Below, piece after piece: positions 36,126 through 46,410 of a stretch of DNA of 64,000 bases (the stretch's first letter is position 1; every line of letters begins with the position of its first letter). The notes beneath the pieces are model-generated. The model was not told where the DNA came from, ran no database searches, and saw only the letters and a program-made list of their open reading frames with translations. A program made the position numbers and the translations under genes. Source of the stretch: Isoetes taiwanensis (taxonomy: Eukaryota > Streptophyta > Lycopodiopsida > Isoetales > Isoetaceae); contig JAJEKV010000011.1 in the NCBI GenBank assembly GCA_021234155.1, positions 15,231,255 through 15,295,254 on the forward strand, in the 5' to 3' direction.

Positions 36126-37080
36126 CATATCTTGTCATGGCCCACGCGGCCCTCTTGAGGCTGGAAGCGTGGCCATGTCGGCTAATCCGATCGCCCGTCA
36201 TGGAGGGCATGGCCCACACGTGACAGAAGTTTATTATTGCACTTTTACGAGGTTCGAGGGTGCAGCCAGAATTAACTGCACCCTCTTCCTCTCCCCCCCC
36301 GACCATTCTTCCTCCCCTGTTTTCTCTGATCACTCTGTTTTCCTCAAGCGCCCGCTTTTCCGATCAGGCGATCGATCGAACCGAGCGATTCCAAGGCCAT
36401 CTTATGACAGCAGCTTGGTCGACGGATCAGGACGCTTCCAGCACCGAAGTTCTCGCGCAGATTGAGTGTTCGAGCGGGCGTTACCGCCTGAGAAGAAAGT
36501 GAGCCCCTTTTAGTGCTTGCTTTTAGTTTTCTCGTAAGTCCTTTCTTGCATTTTTACTTATATTACGTTTGTTAGAGGCTCTTATTAATCCCCTCGATAC
36601 AATTTGCCCGACAAATCCTTATTCACGCTTTGCTAAACGACTATACCCACATGGAAGCGAACACGAAGCCTCCTCCTCATCCAAATCTTCCGGTGTATGT
36701 TTTGTAATATCATACCCTTTTTAATCTCATTTCTCTCAGTCTTTGTTCTCCACTGTTCTCTGTTTTCTCATTAATCTCACTAATCTCTCTCATTATCCTT
36801 TTTCCCTTTGTATTGTTTTCTTTTTTTGTTATCTTTTTCTTGCTTGTGGTTGAATTGAATACATTGTACGAGGCACAAGTGAGAATAGTGGTTAGAGTAG
36901 TAGCAAGCAAAACGAGATAGAAATCATCATAGACCGGTGTTAGGAAGTAAGATATTGCGTAGCATTAACGAACATAACTAGGAATGTCTTTCTCCCAAAG
37001 AAGAACTAAGAATAGGAATTGCTTCACGTAATCTCCATTTCTAACTCAAAGCAAATCCACTGGGAGGAGACATGCGAGAA
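36126..37080. other. GC-richer leader region of the cargo, no gene recognised
   Basis: 36280-36520 is C/T-rich then mixed. A GTGAGCCCC at about 36500 could be a splice donor of a leader exon. No domain seen. Confidence 0.3.
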
Positions 37081-38300
37081 TGGAGTGGCGAGTTGAGAAT
37101 ATTTCAGCTTGCCAGCGATCCAGAAGTCTGAGGGCCTTCTTCTCGACTCGCTGAGTCGAGAACTTCTCGACTTCCTTGGTGAGAAGAGGGAGTGTACACT
37201 CGGGTGGGTTGGCGTTGAGGGATTCTCGACTTCGCGATTCGAGATTGCCTGACTACCCAATGTCTTCACATTCTTTAGAAGCTGCTGCAGCCTTCTCGAC
37301 TTCGTGAGTCGAGAATGTGACTCTACGCCAATGGCCCTTTGTGCAAGTCGCGGTGCCTCCACCCGGTCGAGCCACTCTCCTTCAACCATGCTCATCGAAT
37401 ATTGCGAAGAGGACCGGGCTCCGGGGTGGAGGCCTCAACGAAACCACAGGTGCTGGCGCTTTCTCGACTTCGTTGAGTCGAGAAAACGCAGCTCTAGTGC
37501 ACTCTAGAGCTGGCTGGGCGATCTTAACCACTCTCCTTCTATCTTCCTCGGACATTGCGAAGGGAAGTGGTTTTCACTGTCTGCAGCCAACTCTTTAGCA
37601 ACCCAATTCTCCCGTTGTGGTCGCGATTGGCCTCTACCCAATCAAAGACCGTCTCCTTCGAACCATCTTCGTCGAATATTGCGAAGGGGATGGGCTCTGA
37701 TTGGGTGGAGGCCTCGGCGACTAACCACAGAGTTGCTGGCCGCTTTCTCGACTCGTGAGTCGAGAAAACGCAGGCTCTAGTGCACTCTAGAGCTGGCCTG
37801 CAGACAGTCTTAACAACTCTCCTTCTATCTTCCTCGGACATTGCGAAGGGAAGTTGTTTTGACTGTCTGCAGGCCAACTCTTAGCAACCCAATTCTCCTG
37901 TTTGTGGTCGCAGTGGCCTCTACCCAATCAAAGACAGAGCTTGCTGTATGCATTCTCGGCTCGCGAGTCAGGAATGCCTTACCCAACCGGCACTCCATGT
38001 GTACCATCCGGAGTTCTCGATGGCTAAGGCATTCTCGACTTGCGAGTCGAGAATGTAGACACGAAGCCAACAGTCGCATTCTCGACTCGCTAGTCGAGAA
38101 TCCTCTAGCCAGCCAATTCTCCTGTGTGTGGTCGCAGTGGCCTCTACCCAGTCAGAGCCCCTCCCCTTCGACGAATATCGCGAAGGGGAGGGGCTCGGAC
38201 CGGGTGGAGGCATCTGCAACTAACCACAGGGAAACCATAGAGCTTGCTGTCTGCATTCTCGCCTCGCGAGTCGAGAATCCCTTAGCCAGCCAATTCTCCT
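37080..38300. repeat. Palindrome family, cluster 1
   Basis: Copies and variants of the core TCTCGACTCGCGAGTCGAGA at about 37141-37161, 37222-37247, 37293-37316, 37461-37486, 37744-37767, 37942-37966 (degenerate), 38033-38052, 38079-38100 and 38256-38277. The arms are conserved; changes fall mostly in the centre. An AGCTCTAGTGCACTCTAGAGCT-type palindrome accompanies two of them (37490-37511 and 37773-37794). Confidence 0.85.
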
Positions 38301-38583
38301 GTGTATGGTAGCAGTGGCCTCGACCCAGTCAGAGTCACTCTCCTTCGAACCATCTTCGTCGAATATTGCGAAGGGGAGGGGCTCGGACTGGGTGGAGGCC
38401 TCTACAACTAACCACAGGGTAACCACAGAGAGCAAGCCAAGGCTTGCATTCTCCACAACTACTGCACTTTGTATTCTCCTGTTTTTAGTCCCAAGTGCCT
38501 CTAGCCTGTCTGAGCCACTCTCCTTCGAACCATCTTCCTCGAATATTGCGAAGAGGAGTGGTTCGGACAGGGTGGAGGCCCCT
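37353..38583. repeat. Array of seven ~85-bp hairpins with a common loop
   Basis: Inverted-repeat units at 37353-37436, 37511-37590, 37629-37714, 37794-37875, 38134-38217, 38309-38404 and 38491-38583. Each has outer arms (GGCCTCTACCCAATCA with GATTGGGTGGAGGCC, or GGCCTGCAGACAGTC with GACTGTCTGCAGGCC), an inner arm CTCTCCTTC with GAAGGGGAG, and a loop like AACCATCTTCGTCGAATATT. Two arm types share the same inner part. Confidence 0.8.
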
Positions 38584-38639
38584 CCGACTAACTACAAGAG
38601 GATGCATTTGAACCGCATCTCCTGGGCCTTAGACCTAGC

Positions 38640-39487
38640 CTGATCTATGTACAACATTCCAAGAAAACACTCCATAAAAAAAGACACCTAAAACGGAACT
38701 GTTCTCATTCCTTGCCGAGCTCCTCTCAACCGAGAGAGTAAATCATCTCTCGAAGCTGAAAAATGCTGGACAAGGAAACAATGAATCCGTCGAGCTTATC
38801 AGCAGTTCCATTATTTAAACACAGACGGCATGTTCTACAAGCGAAATAACATAGGCATCTCTGAAACTCACCTCTTCACCCAGTAATTCCTTGGGCCACT
38901 GTATCACGGATCCCGCTGCCTCACCTAGAGTCTTTGCTTCTTACATTTGGTCTCATCAAGAGTGTATTCGCATCTAATACTTGTATCATCTGCGATTCTC
39001 GCGTCCCCCGTTCCATGGCGCCCTTGATGTAGAGTTCCCCGCGTAATGCAGCGGCTCCTCTCGCTTCCTACCTTAGCTCCGTGCTCATCGATCAAATCAA
39101 TCGCTTGCAATAGGACGCTACGGTCGGAAAAACACACACATGCAAGGCGCCGGTTAGCGACTTACCGCGTCGCGCCATTCGGAAGTCGCTATACGATTCG
39201 ATGCTCCCCTCGAACTTCGAGGTCGCCAATGCCGCAGTTGAAGATAAACTACGCTCCGGCTCACTAAGTCCCTTGATGTGATTAAATTTCGAAATATTGT
39301 TTGGGCTAAAGGCTAGCCGACCGTCTTTGCACCTTAGCCCGCTTTTTTTCATAAATGATTGCATGTCCTTAAATTCAAACTAAAGAACACGCCCGATCTT
39401 TTTTACATGCAGTCCTAAAACTCACAACGCGCGGAGGAAACTTAATTTACAGAGGGGTCCGAAGAGGATGAGAGGGCATACAGACAT
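38640..39487. other. Region upstream of the cargo exon, no gene recognised
   Basis: Mixed composition with short open frames only. No palindrome copy lies here. Confidence 0.35.
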
Positions 39488-40760
39488 GACTCCGTCCAAG
39501 AAGCGAGGCGCCGGAGGGGATGCTAGTTCTAGCGGCAGCAAGAAGAAGAAGACTAACACCCCAGGTGAGCTCTGAGGTTTTTCTTTTGTCGGAATACCTT
39601 AACTGATCCATCCTTTCTTCTTGCAGCATTCACCTCGGACTCACTAGTGATCACCGGTCGAACTCCGTTCTTAGTCCATCGAGGGACCGGAGACGAGCTT
39701 CTTGACACACCAGCAGATTCTTGGTGGTATGTCGAGGTATCAACAAGTGGGAAGGAGAAAGATCTGTTTCTCCACCAAAGGGACAAGAAGAGCTCCGGAG
39801 ACAAGTACAAGAAAATCGGTGTTGTGCTCTCCGTCTCAGCGCCAGATTCGAAGCATTTAACACTACATGTCGAGGACTGCCAGAAGAGTAAGTTCTATCA
39901 CACCAAAAAATTAGCAGTTGCAAATTATTCTCACTCTTCCATGAGCAAGGCGAAGGGCACCGAAAAAAGGCAGGCGCCTTTAAATTGTCAGAACCTTGGG
40001 TGGAAGGATCCGAAGGGATGAAGGAGGCCGGAACCCTAATATCCGGGGAGCTTGGAATGGAGATTTCGAGTCGGGAAAAACTTCAATACGGGGAGCTTCA
40101 CTTCTACTTGTCTTTGAAGACTCTACAACACTCTGCGATTGGGGAATGAAGTTGTGGTTCATACACAAAAAGTCCACCAAAAACAAAGATGGGGAAGGTG
40201 ACACCACACGGGAGGAATCGATGACGAAGGAGACGAAGATATGGTCGACTCCCCAATAATGGATCCAGATGATCAGATCAGGATTTCACAGAGAGGGGCA
40301 CAGAAAATGGAGCGGCTGGCTCAGTATTATCCGTTGGGAATATCACACAAGCTGCTGCTGGACATTAGACGGCTGAAGGTTTGCACGGGAGATGCCGCCT
40401 TGTTCAACCACGAGGAATTTAATCCAGCACACATCTTTGGAGATTCTGAACCGATGGTGCGACATCCCGCTGCGCATCCAATGCTGGATGTTATACCTTT
40501 TAGCGGTCGGCCGGTGAGTTGTTCACCGGAAGTCCGAGGAAAATCAAAGGAAAGGGCGTCCGGTTACGGGTTGTAGACGGTCAAGATTCAGATTAGGGCG
40601 GCGCAAGTATTGCGCGACGGAGAAGGAGGTGCCGCAAAGGATCAAGGATAGATATGCCAAGCGAGAGTCACGAGTTCTTTCGGCGGAGACGCCAAAGAAC
40701 CCCGGCCCGGCGGCATTAGCCACGCCGAGAACACAATAGCAGCGAGTGCGAGCTACGTAA
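39488..40760 (+). pseudogene. Cargo gene, 5' exons (unknown family)
   Basis: Exon 39488-39565 (MTPSKKRGAGGDASSSGSKK...TNTP) ends at CCAG/GTGAGC and joins an exon starting at TTGCAG/CATTC (~39627). It runs AFTSDSLVITGRTPFLVHRG, SWWYVEVSTSGKEKD, KIGVVLSVSAPDSKHLTLHV to 40021. After frame changes come MDPDDQIRISQRGAQKMERL, AQYYPLGISHKLLLDIRRLK, and a basic part (RKYCATEKEVPQRIKDRYAK) to a donor at about 40760. The basic nuclear-type N-terminus is evident. No known domain is recognised. It may be the 5' part of the same gene as 41149-43757, since the intervening 390 bases look like an intron. Confidence 0.4.
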
Positions 40761-41148
40761 GGTAAATAACTCTCTGAATCCTAACATTTGCCGATTATCA
40801 CTGGGGTTTCTCGACTCGCGAGTCGAGAAAGCCAGGGTAACACAGAAAATCAAAGGATGCAGAGCTTTCTCGACTTCGAAATCGAAAACCCAAAGAAGTA
40901 AAAAGAAAATTAGACATTCAAAGGGACTTTCTTCGAGAAAGCCCTACCATCTTAATGTTTTCCCGATTATCACTGGGGTTTCTCGACTCGCGAGTCGAGA
41001 AAGCCAGGGTAACACAGAAAATCAAAGGATGCAGAGCTTTTCGACTTTCGTGAGTCGAAAAACCCGAATAAGTAAAAGAAGGGGACTTTCTCGACTTCGC
41101 GAAATGAAAACCCGGGCTACTATTTATGCTTATTCCGGTGTTTGTAGA
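40761..41148 (+). repeat. Intron-like segment with duplicated palindrome block
   Basis: GTAAATAAC... to ...GTTTGTAG fits a GT-AG intron. It holds two perfect 24-bp palindromes (40807-40830 and 40979-41002, core TCTCGACTCGCGAGTCGAGA). Each sits in the same block (ATTATCACTGGGGTTTCTCG before, AAGCCAGGGTAACACAGAAA after), plus decayed copies at about 40870, 41037 and 41090. Confidence 0.75.
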
Positions 41149-43757
41149 TACTTTCATGCTCGACATTGGTACATTGACCAATGCAGCCCCTTATCCCCGA
41201 CCAGATCATACACGCTAGGCAACAAAGGGAAAGCATTGGGTTGGCCTCAGCGTCCTAAAGGAAACAGGGCTCCCTCGGATAAGTGGAAGACCTTTGAGAA
41301 ACTATGCAGATATGTTCTGCTGGAGGGACAGGAAGATGATGAGGGAGAGGAAGAAGAGGAGAAGAAGAAGAGAACACCAAGGAAAGGCAGGGAGTCTCTC
41401 TCAGACCAATATGACCTCATTCTTAGCACTGAGGCGGTCTGGGAGAAATGGACTGAGATATGGGCTCAATGGACAAGAGGCAAGTCAAGGACAGCAATGG
41501 AGAATTTCCAAGCAGGCCGGACCCCAAGTTGTTTGACAAGCAGTTCATGAAGAGGATACAGGGCCTGACGGACAAAGAAACGATTGACCTACAAGGCAAA
41601 ATCTTGGAAGGAACAATCCTACTAAGGAAGACCAGGAGTTCCGAATTGCGGGGCGCGCAAAGGATTATGCCACGATCCTAAAGCGGCAGTGCGTATAGAA
41701 GAAGGCATCACGGAGTTCTGCAACGTTGCATCTAATGAATACCATGATTTTGATTATTACAAGGAAAAGGCTGCCCTTGATGAGGAAGACATGAAGGAAT
41801 TGAACCGTCTATGTCAACCCTACATCAACACCAAGCTGAAGCGTAACGTCAAAACCCTTCCTTTCCCCGAACGTCAAGCGATGGCAATTCAAGAGGAAGC
41901 TTGGATTCGGGTGGTCCCATTTAAAATGCATTTATAGCTCCCCCATTTCTGGTAACTTTGGGACACAAGGGATTTGGTGGTCTAGAACTTGCACCTGGAC
42001 CCGTGGCACTATTTGCCATCAATATGATCGAAGACCCCACCCTTTTTTATGACAAAGCTGACATAGAGCAGTGGTACAAGACGCATTAATGCGGACATGA
42101 CCGACCGGATACTTTCGGTTTCCTTGTCTTTTGCATGCCGGGCAATCGACAACTGCTTTGTCTCCCAATGGGCAGCCGATATTAACTTCACCAACAAGAT
42201 CATGCACTCCATATACGAACTTGATCATGAGTGCGGACTTGGCTTGCCGAAGGCACCAAGCTTTGCCAACATAGTTTTGGTTTTGATTTCAAGATCGTGA
42301 TGCGACTGGATAAGTGGTGGTCTAGCGAGCATCATTATCTCGACAAGTTCATGATCTCTCAAGAGCGTATGGAACCCTCGAAGGGGGGGCAGATTTATGG
42401 AGGATGTTCCATCGATGGACAAGGTCAGCAAAGATGGTGCGACAGGTCCTATACATAGAATTCCTATCCGGCCAAGAGTTATCAAGTACTTCATAACCAG
42501 CTTGGTCGAGGAAGATCAAATTGTATGCGAATGGTACATGAATGGCCTGTTCTCTCAGGGGGCTATGCTGTTTGGAATGAAACCTATATCCGTGGTTGGA
42601 AATAAGGACATGGTTGAAACCATTCGGTCATACCTGGATCTGCTTCATGAGCATTTCAAGGGGAGGAAGACAAATGGAAGCAGTAAAGACGACGAGGACG
42701 AGGGAGACAAAGCTGACGGAGACGAGAATGTTGAAGGTTTGGACCCGAATGCTGCCGAACACATTCTTGAAAACCTGAGATTGAGGTGAGTTTACTTTGC
42801 TCTATCGGTGTTTCTCGACTCGCGAGTTGAGAAAACTCGTTTCCTTTCAATACCTTTTCTTTTCATTCTCGACTCGCGAGTCGAGAAAACTCGTTTCATC
42901 ATTTCAGGGAATTCCAGGTCAACGACTCCGGATCATTGTCATTGGGCAGCGGTTCACGTCGCGAGGAGGAGAATGAAAAGGACAAAGACAATCCAGAGCA
43001 AGACACTGCTCACAGCCAGAAAGGACCTGAAAAGATAATGATCCCGCATTTGGATCCCGATGAACCGGATATATGGTCAGAGCCAAACTCCAACTGGGAT
43101 CCAGCTGGTCCCGCCAAGCTTGTAATATTTGACGGCAATGGAGTATTAGCTGCAGTATACCATGATAAAGACGTCCCCGAGATTAACACCTCGCAGATCC
43201 CGACCAAAACGGAGCATAAAATAGTGTATCCGAGGCCTAGAGCTAAGGAAATTGTTGAATGGTGCCTGGAACGGGGATTCGAAGTGGGCATATGGTCTTG
43301 TATGGCAAAGAAAAATATTGTCAATGTTCTTGGTGTTCTCGGCATTTCAATTTTGAAGTTCAAGTTCGTTTGGGGAAACGAAAGGGTCGAGCATGTGTCG
43401 GACCTCGATCCAGCCGTCACAAAGGGGAAGCATATAATGGTGAAAAGGCTGGACAGGGTTTATGAGCAATTCCAGGACTATGGCAAACACAACATGCTGA
43501 TCATAGACGACTCCGCCTACAAGTGCTATCATAACGCGCAAAATACAATCATTGCTAAGCCATATCGACCTGAAGAATATGAGACGGATAGGTGGTTGTC
43601 CTTCGGACTGTGGTCCCCGTCTTGGCGTAATCCCGCTTTGCCATTCTTGTCGCCGATGTGCTTCTGAACTATCCGAGCCTCACGGAACCCGATCCAGAGA
43701 GCAAGGCGATCATGAAAGCTATGGACGACAAATATTTTGGTGAACAAGAAGAGTGAC
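41149..43757 (+). pseudogene. Cargo gene: large protein ending in an FCP1/NIF-type HAD phosphatase domain
   Basis: Frame-broken exonic sequence. YFHARHWYIDQCSPLSPTRS; an acidic/basic tract (EDDEGEEEEEKKKR); DQYDLILSTEAVWEKWTEIW; PKLFDKQFMKRIQGLTDKET; MIEDPTLFYDKADIEQWYKT; AIDNCFVSQWAADINFTNKI; YFITSLVEEDQIVCEWYMNG. Then an in-frame intron 42786-42907 and the C-terminal domain: KLVIFDGNGVL (Asp at 43131), FEVGIWSCMAKKNI, KRLDRVYEQF and MLIIDDSAYK (43506-43511). This matches FCP1/NLI-interacting-factor phosphatases, but the second catalytic Asp of DxDG is Asn (DGNG), as in a plant DxNG subgroup, so classical phosphatase activity is doubtful. After ~43645 a one-base shift leads to LVADVLLNYPSLTEPDPESK...EQEE and the stop near 43757. 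The N-terminal two thirds is unknown. Confidence 0.6.
42786..42907 (+). other. Intron with two palindrome copies
   Basis: Donor AG/GTGAGT and acceptor TTTCAG/GGAATT join the frame exactly (LRLR to EFQVNDSGS). Inside are palindromes at 42813-42832 (one mismatch) and 42867-42886 (perfect core), each followed by AAACTCGTTTC. Confidence 0.8.
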
Positions 43758-43859
43758 CTCTGCTTTCAGATAGTCAAATTGTGTGAATATTGTAAACAAA
43801 CGTGAACACATGTATTGAACATTTTGTAATGTATATACTTGTATATTGAGTTTTATTTG

Positions 43860-44140
43860 CCTTTCTCGACTCACGAAATCGAGAAAGGCATGCTTGTCCC
43901 GTTCATGAGACCATTTGTATGTTTGATTGTGTGACCGGATGCAGCCACAAACTATTATGATAATGCTTGTACATTGCGTTTCACGGCCTTTCGACTCGAC
44001 TCGCGAGTCGAAAGACACCGGTTGTCTCTGCTGATGAAACCATTTGTATGCTTCCGTGTGTGATTGGATGCAACCATATTCTAATGAGAATGGTTGTACT
44101 TTCACTTTTATGGGCCTTTCTCGACTTTCGCGAAGTCGAA
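43860..44140. repeat. Palindrome family, cluster 2 (downstream of the phosphatase domain)
   Basis: Variants at 43862-43886, 43987-44013 and 44114-44140, spaced about 125 bp. Each sits in a similar block containing CCATTTGTATG and TGTGATTGGATGCAACC-like sequence, so the palindrome is amplified together with its flank. Confidence 0.7.
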
Positions 44141-44405
44141 AAGACACTACTTCCCACGCCATTGGATGCGGTTGTATGGAATGAATGTCCTCCATTGTAA
44201 TTTGATTTCAACATTCTTTTCTTCGTTTTGACTAATGGCACCGTAATTGTTAATCATACTCTCCTTGCTCCGGTGGTTCGTGCACGATTCGACCACGAGC
44301 AATGAGATCCCGCCGGGCATCACGTAGACCGCTTTCGGGCGGCACAGATCCCGCTCAAGGCGAAAGAAATACCGTTCTGGCACAGACCCCGGTCACGCTA
44401 CACTC

Positions 44406-44786
44406 TTGCCCGGCCTCTGGGATAAGGTTGCTCGCGAATTCAGAGGTTGCTCGCTACACCCTGGGGATAAAGAACAGGCGAAGAACAAAGAGAAAGTCCA
44501 GGAAGCTCAAAGCATCTTGCAAGCATTGCATAACATCCACGGAGGTTGGGGAAGGAGCATATTCGATGAAAGGCTGCGGGAGGCGAGTGGAGAAGTCGGG
44601 TGGACAGGTCGGCCGGTAGCTCCAGAGGCACCTCCACGTGAGGCATTCCACACTCTTCAGGTTGCCCCCAAGGCTTACAGTCGGCGTGAAGAAGCGCCGC
44701 TAGTTAATCCCCTAAGGTGGACCACCTACCAAGATGATGTAACTGTAGTGACAGCAAGACCGCCATGGTCTCTGCGTCCGATGTAA
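44406..44786 (+). CDS. Small ORF with faint J-domain resemblance
   Basis: A 126-residue frame ending near the right TIR. LWDKVAREFRGCSLHPGDKE followed by KNKEKVQEAQSILQALHNIH and RSIFDERL resembles helices II-IV of a DnaJ J-domain (family pattern: ..A.R...L..HPDK......A..KF..I..AY..L.D...R..YDE). The diagnostic HPD is HPG here, so co-chaperone function would be lost if the likeness is real. The C-terminus is Pro-rich and ends ARPPWSLRPM. Upstream sequence from 44302 may add residues in another frame. It could equally be an unrelated TE protein. Confidence 0.35.
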   Translation: MPGLWDKVAREFRGCSLHPGDKEQAKNKEKVQEAQSILQALHNIHGGWGRSIFDERLREASGEVGWTGRPVAPEAPPREAFHTLQVAPKAYSRREEAPLVNPLRWTTYQDDVTVVTARPPWSLRPM

Positions 44787-45034
44787 AATACATTGTACCT
44801 ATTCCATTTATTAATAAAAATTCTTTTTCAACTAGTTCTTTGGTTCCAATCTTTAATGAATTTCCTTTGTTTCAGTTGCATTGTTCTTGTTCTCGACTCG
44901 CTAACCAGATAAACTGCAGCAAAGCTGGAATGCAGAGTTTTATTCAAAAATTCGAATTAAGGATAGTTTTCGGGTCGAGGTGCTTCTTTTTATGTAAATT
45001 AACAGGGTTCCGAAAAAAAATGGGAATGGAATGA

Positions 45035-45447
45035 GTCCCACTTTAATTAAATACGACTTTTGATAGAAAAGTCCAAATTAGCTCTCGTTTAGTGCAATAC
45101 ATAGATCTGGTTGAGATCTTTCCAACCTTAGGTGCTTTGCACATATTTTAACATCTTATAATTGTCAAAAACTCCAAAAAATATATTTTTTACTATTTTT
45201 TACTATCCTACGGGGCTAAAAGATATGCAAACCACCAAGGTTGGAAAGATCTCAATGAGATCTATCTATTGCACCAAATAAGAGCTCATTTGGACTTTTC
45301 TATCAACACTTATGCTAGAAAATGTGATCCAGTGAGTTAGTTATAACTGTTTTGCTGACTGGATTACCAGTTCTGTTTTCTGATTGGTAGTTCATATAGC
45401 TTAGTCAGCAGCTCTTAGAAGGCCCTTTTATGATCTCAAAAAATCCC
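45035..45447 (-). repeat. Right terminal inverted repeat of the 12.86-kb element
   Basis: Reverse complement of 32592-32772, split by the foldback element at 45060-45306. The outer end is GGGATTTTTTGAGATC. Confidence 0.8.
45060..45306. mobile_element. ~247-bp foldback MITE inside the right TIR
   Basis: Arms TTGATAGAAAAGTCCAAAT (left) and ATTTGGACTTTTCTATCAA (right), with inverted similarity continuing about 100 bp inward (GAGATCTTTCCAACCTT). It is absent from the left TIR at the equivalent site, so it arrived after the large element had formed. Target duplication unclear. Confidence 0.7.
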
Positions 45448-46410
45448 TAATGGAGATAAGGATTGAACAAGCTAGGTTCCGAAACACCCTAGGGTTGATA
45501 TAGGAAAACCTGCAGAAGTGGGCTGCTGAAGGGCAGGCCCGGGAACTTGGTTTAAGTAATGTAGTAGAAAAGTTTCTACAGGTGGCTGGTGCAGCTCCCA
45601 CTGCTCCGAGGGCAAACCATGGTGTTCCTCACGAGGTTGTACGACCGGGACCTAGTGCATCATCAGGAGTAAACATGGGGTTGGCCGAAGAACCAGTAGC
45701 TCAGGGTGTCATGGAAGGGGTCACTCCGCCAGAAGAATCCCTGGGGGAACTTTCTAGTGAAGAGATTAAGTCTCTAGAGCGCGTAAAAATGCCGGATTTC
45801 TATGGCAAGGATGTAATGCCTGAGCAGGCTATGCGGTGGTTCAATCAAATAAAGCTGTATTTTGCAGCTACGAAGAAAGGTGAAAATGCCCGACTAATGT
45901 ATGCCACCATGAAGTTGAAGGGACCAGCAGCTGCATGGTGGGACATTCACACCGAGAATGGTCAGAAGCTGTGTACTTGGAGGGAATTTTGTCATTTATT
46001 CCGACATGAGTATGCACCTCATTATGATCGGCGACATGCGCTCATACAGCTGAAGGAGCTCACTCAAATAGGGTCTCCGTGGGATTATGTGACGGAGCTG
46101 AGGGCGCTCTTTTCACGTTTGTCAGAGATTATTGCAGGGATGCGTGTGGATCATTTTATAAATGGTCTACGGGTTGCTAGCATTCACATGCATTTGCTGC
46201 AGGCTGAACCTGCTGACTTTGAGTTGGCTGTTGAGATGGTCAGGAAACTGGTGGGTAGGGAAGAGTCCAGGAAGGCTCAGAACTTTGCTAATTGGAAGGC
46301 AAAAAGGGCCGGAGGAACTTCTCAGGGATCTGCTCCCTCTAAGAAGTAGAAGAATGATTCAAAGGATAAGGCCGCCGGGGGCACGGCCAAGGAAGGTGAC
46401 GCCATAAGCC
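45448..46410 (+). pseudogene. gag, main part
   Basis: It continues the interrupted frame: MEIRIEQARFRNTLGLI, one stop (45501-45503), then ENLQKWAAEGQARELGL into the retrotransposon gag domain (MPDFYGKDVMPEQAMRWFNQ, AAAWWDIHTENG, TWREFCHLFRHEYAP, VTELRALFSRLSEI). A stop at about 46347 and a frame change precede the zinc knuckle. Gag forms the virus-like particle. Confidence 0.85.

Larger units (their letters stand above)
32592..45447. mobile_element. 12.86-kb TIR element of unassigned superfamily, with TA target duplication
   Basis: Left TIR 32592-32772 and right TIR 45447-45035 (interrupted by a foldback insert) are about 85% alike. Both start GGGxTTTTTTGAGAT and share ATGAACTACCAATCAG, CAGTCAGCAAAAC, TATAACTAACTCACTGGATC and TCGTATTTAATTAAAGTGGG. 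TA flanks each end; removing the element with one TA restores the gag frame (GCA TTA ATG GAG). It contains a minus-strand DUF7869-like pseudogene, a plus-strand cargo gene with an FCP1/NIF-type domain, a hairpin array and many copies of one palindrome. The TA duplication recalls Tc1/mariner, but the TIR sequence, length and gene content do not. Confidence 0.82.

Noticed and set aside
37353-38583. CRISPR-like array of spaced repeats
   Set aside because: A plant nuclear context with hairpin units of unequal spacing and conserved loops, no unique spacers and no cas genes.
37304-38643. Several 60-150 codon frames across the hairpin array
   Set aside because: They exist on both strands because the repeat lacks stops; residues follow the palindrome (repeating FSTRESR/LASRE), so not coding.
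32592-45447. piggyBac-type insertion because the empty site reads TTAA
   Set aside because: Only TA is duplicated on the flanks (left TTA, right TAA around GGG...CCC); a TTAA duplication would leave four bases at each end.
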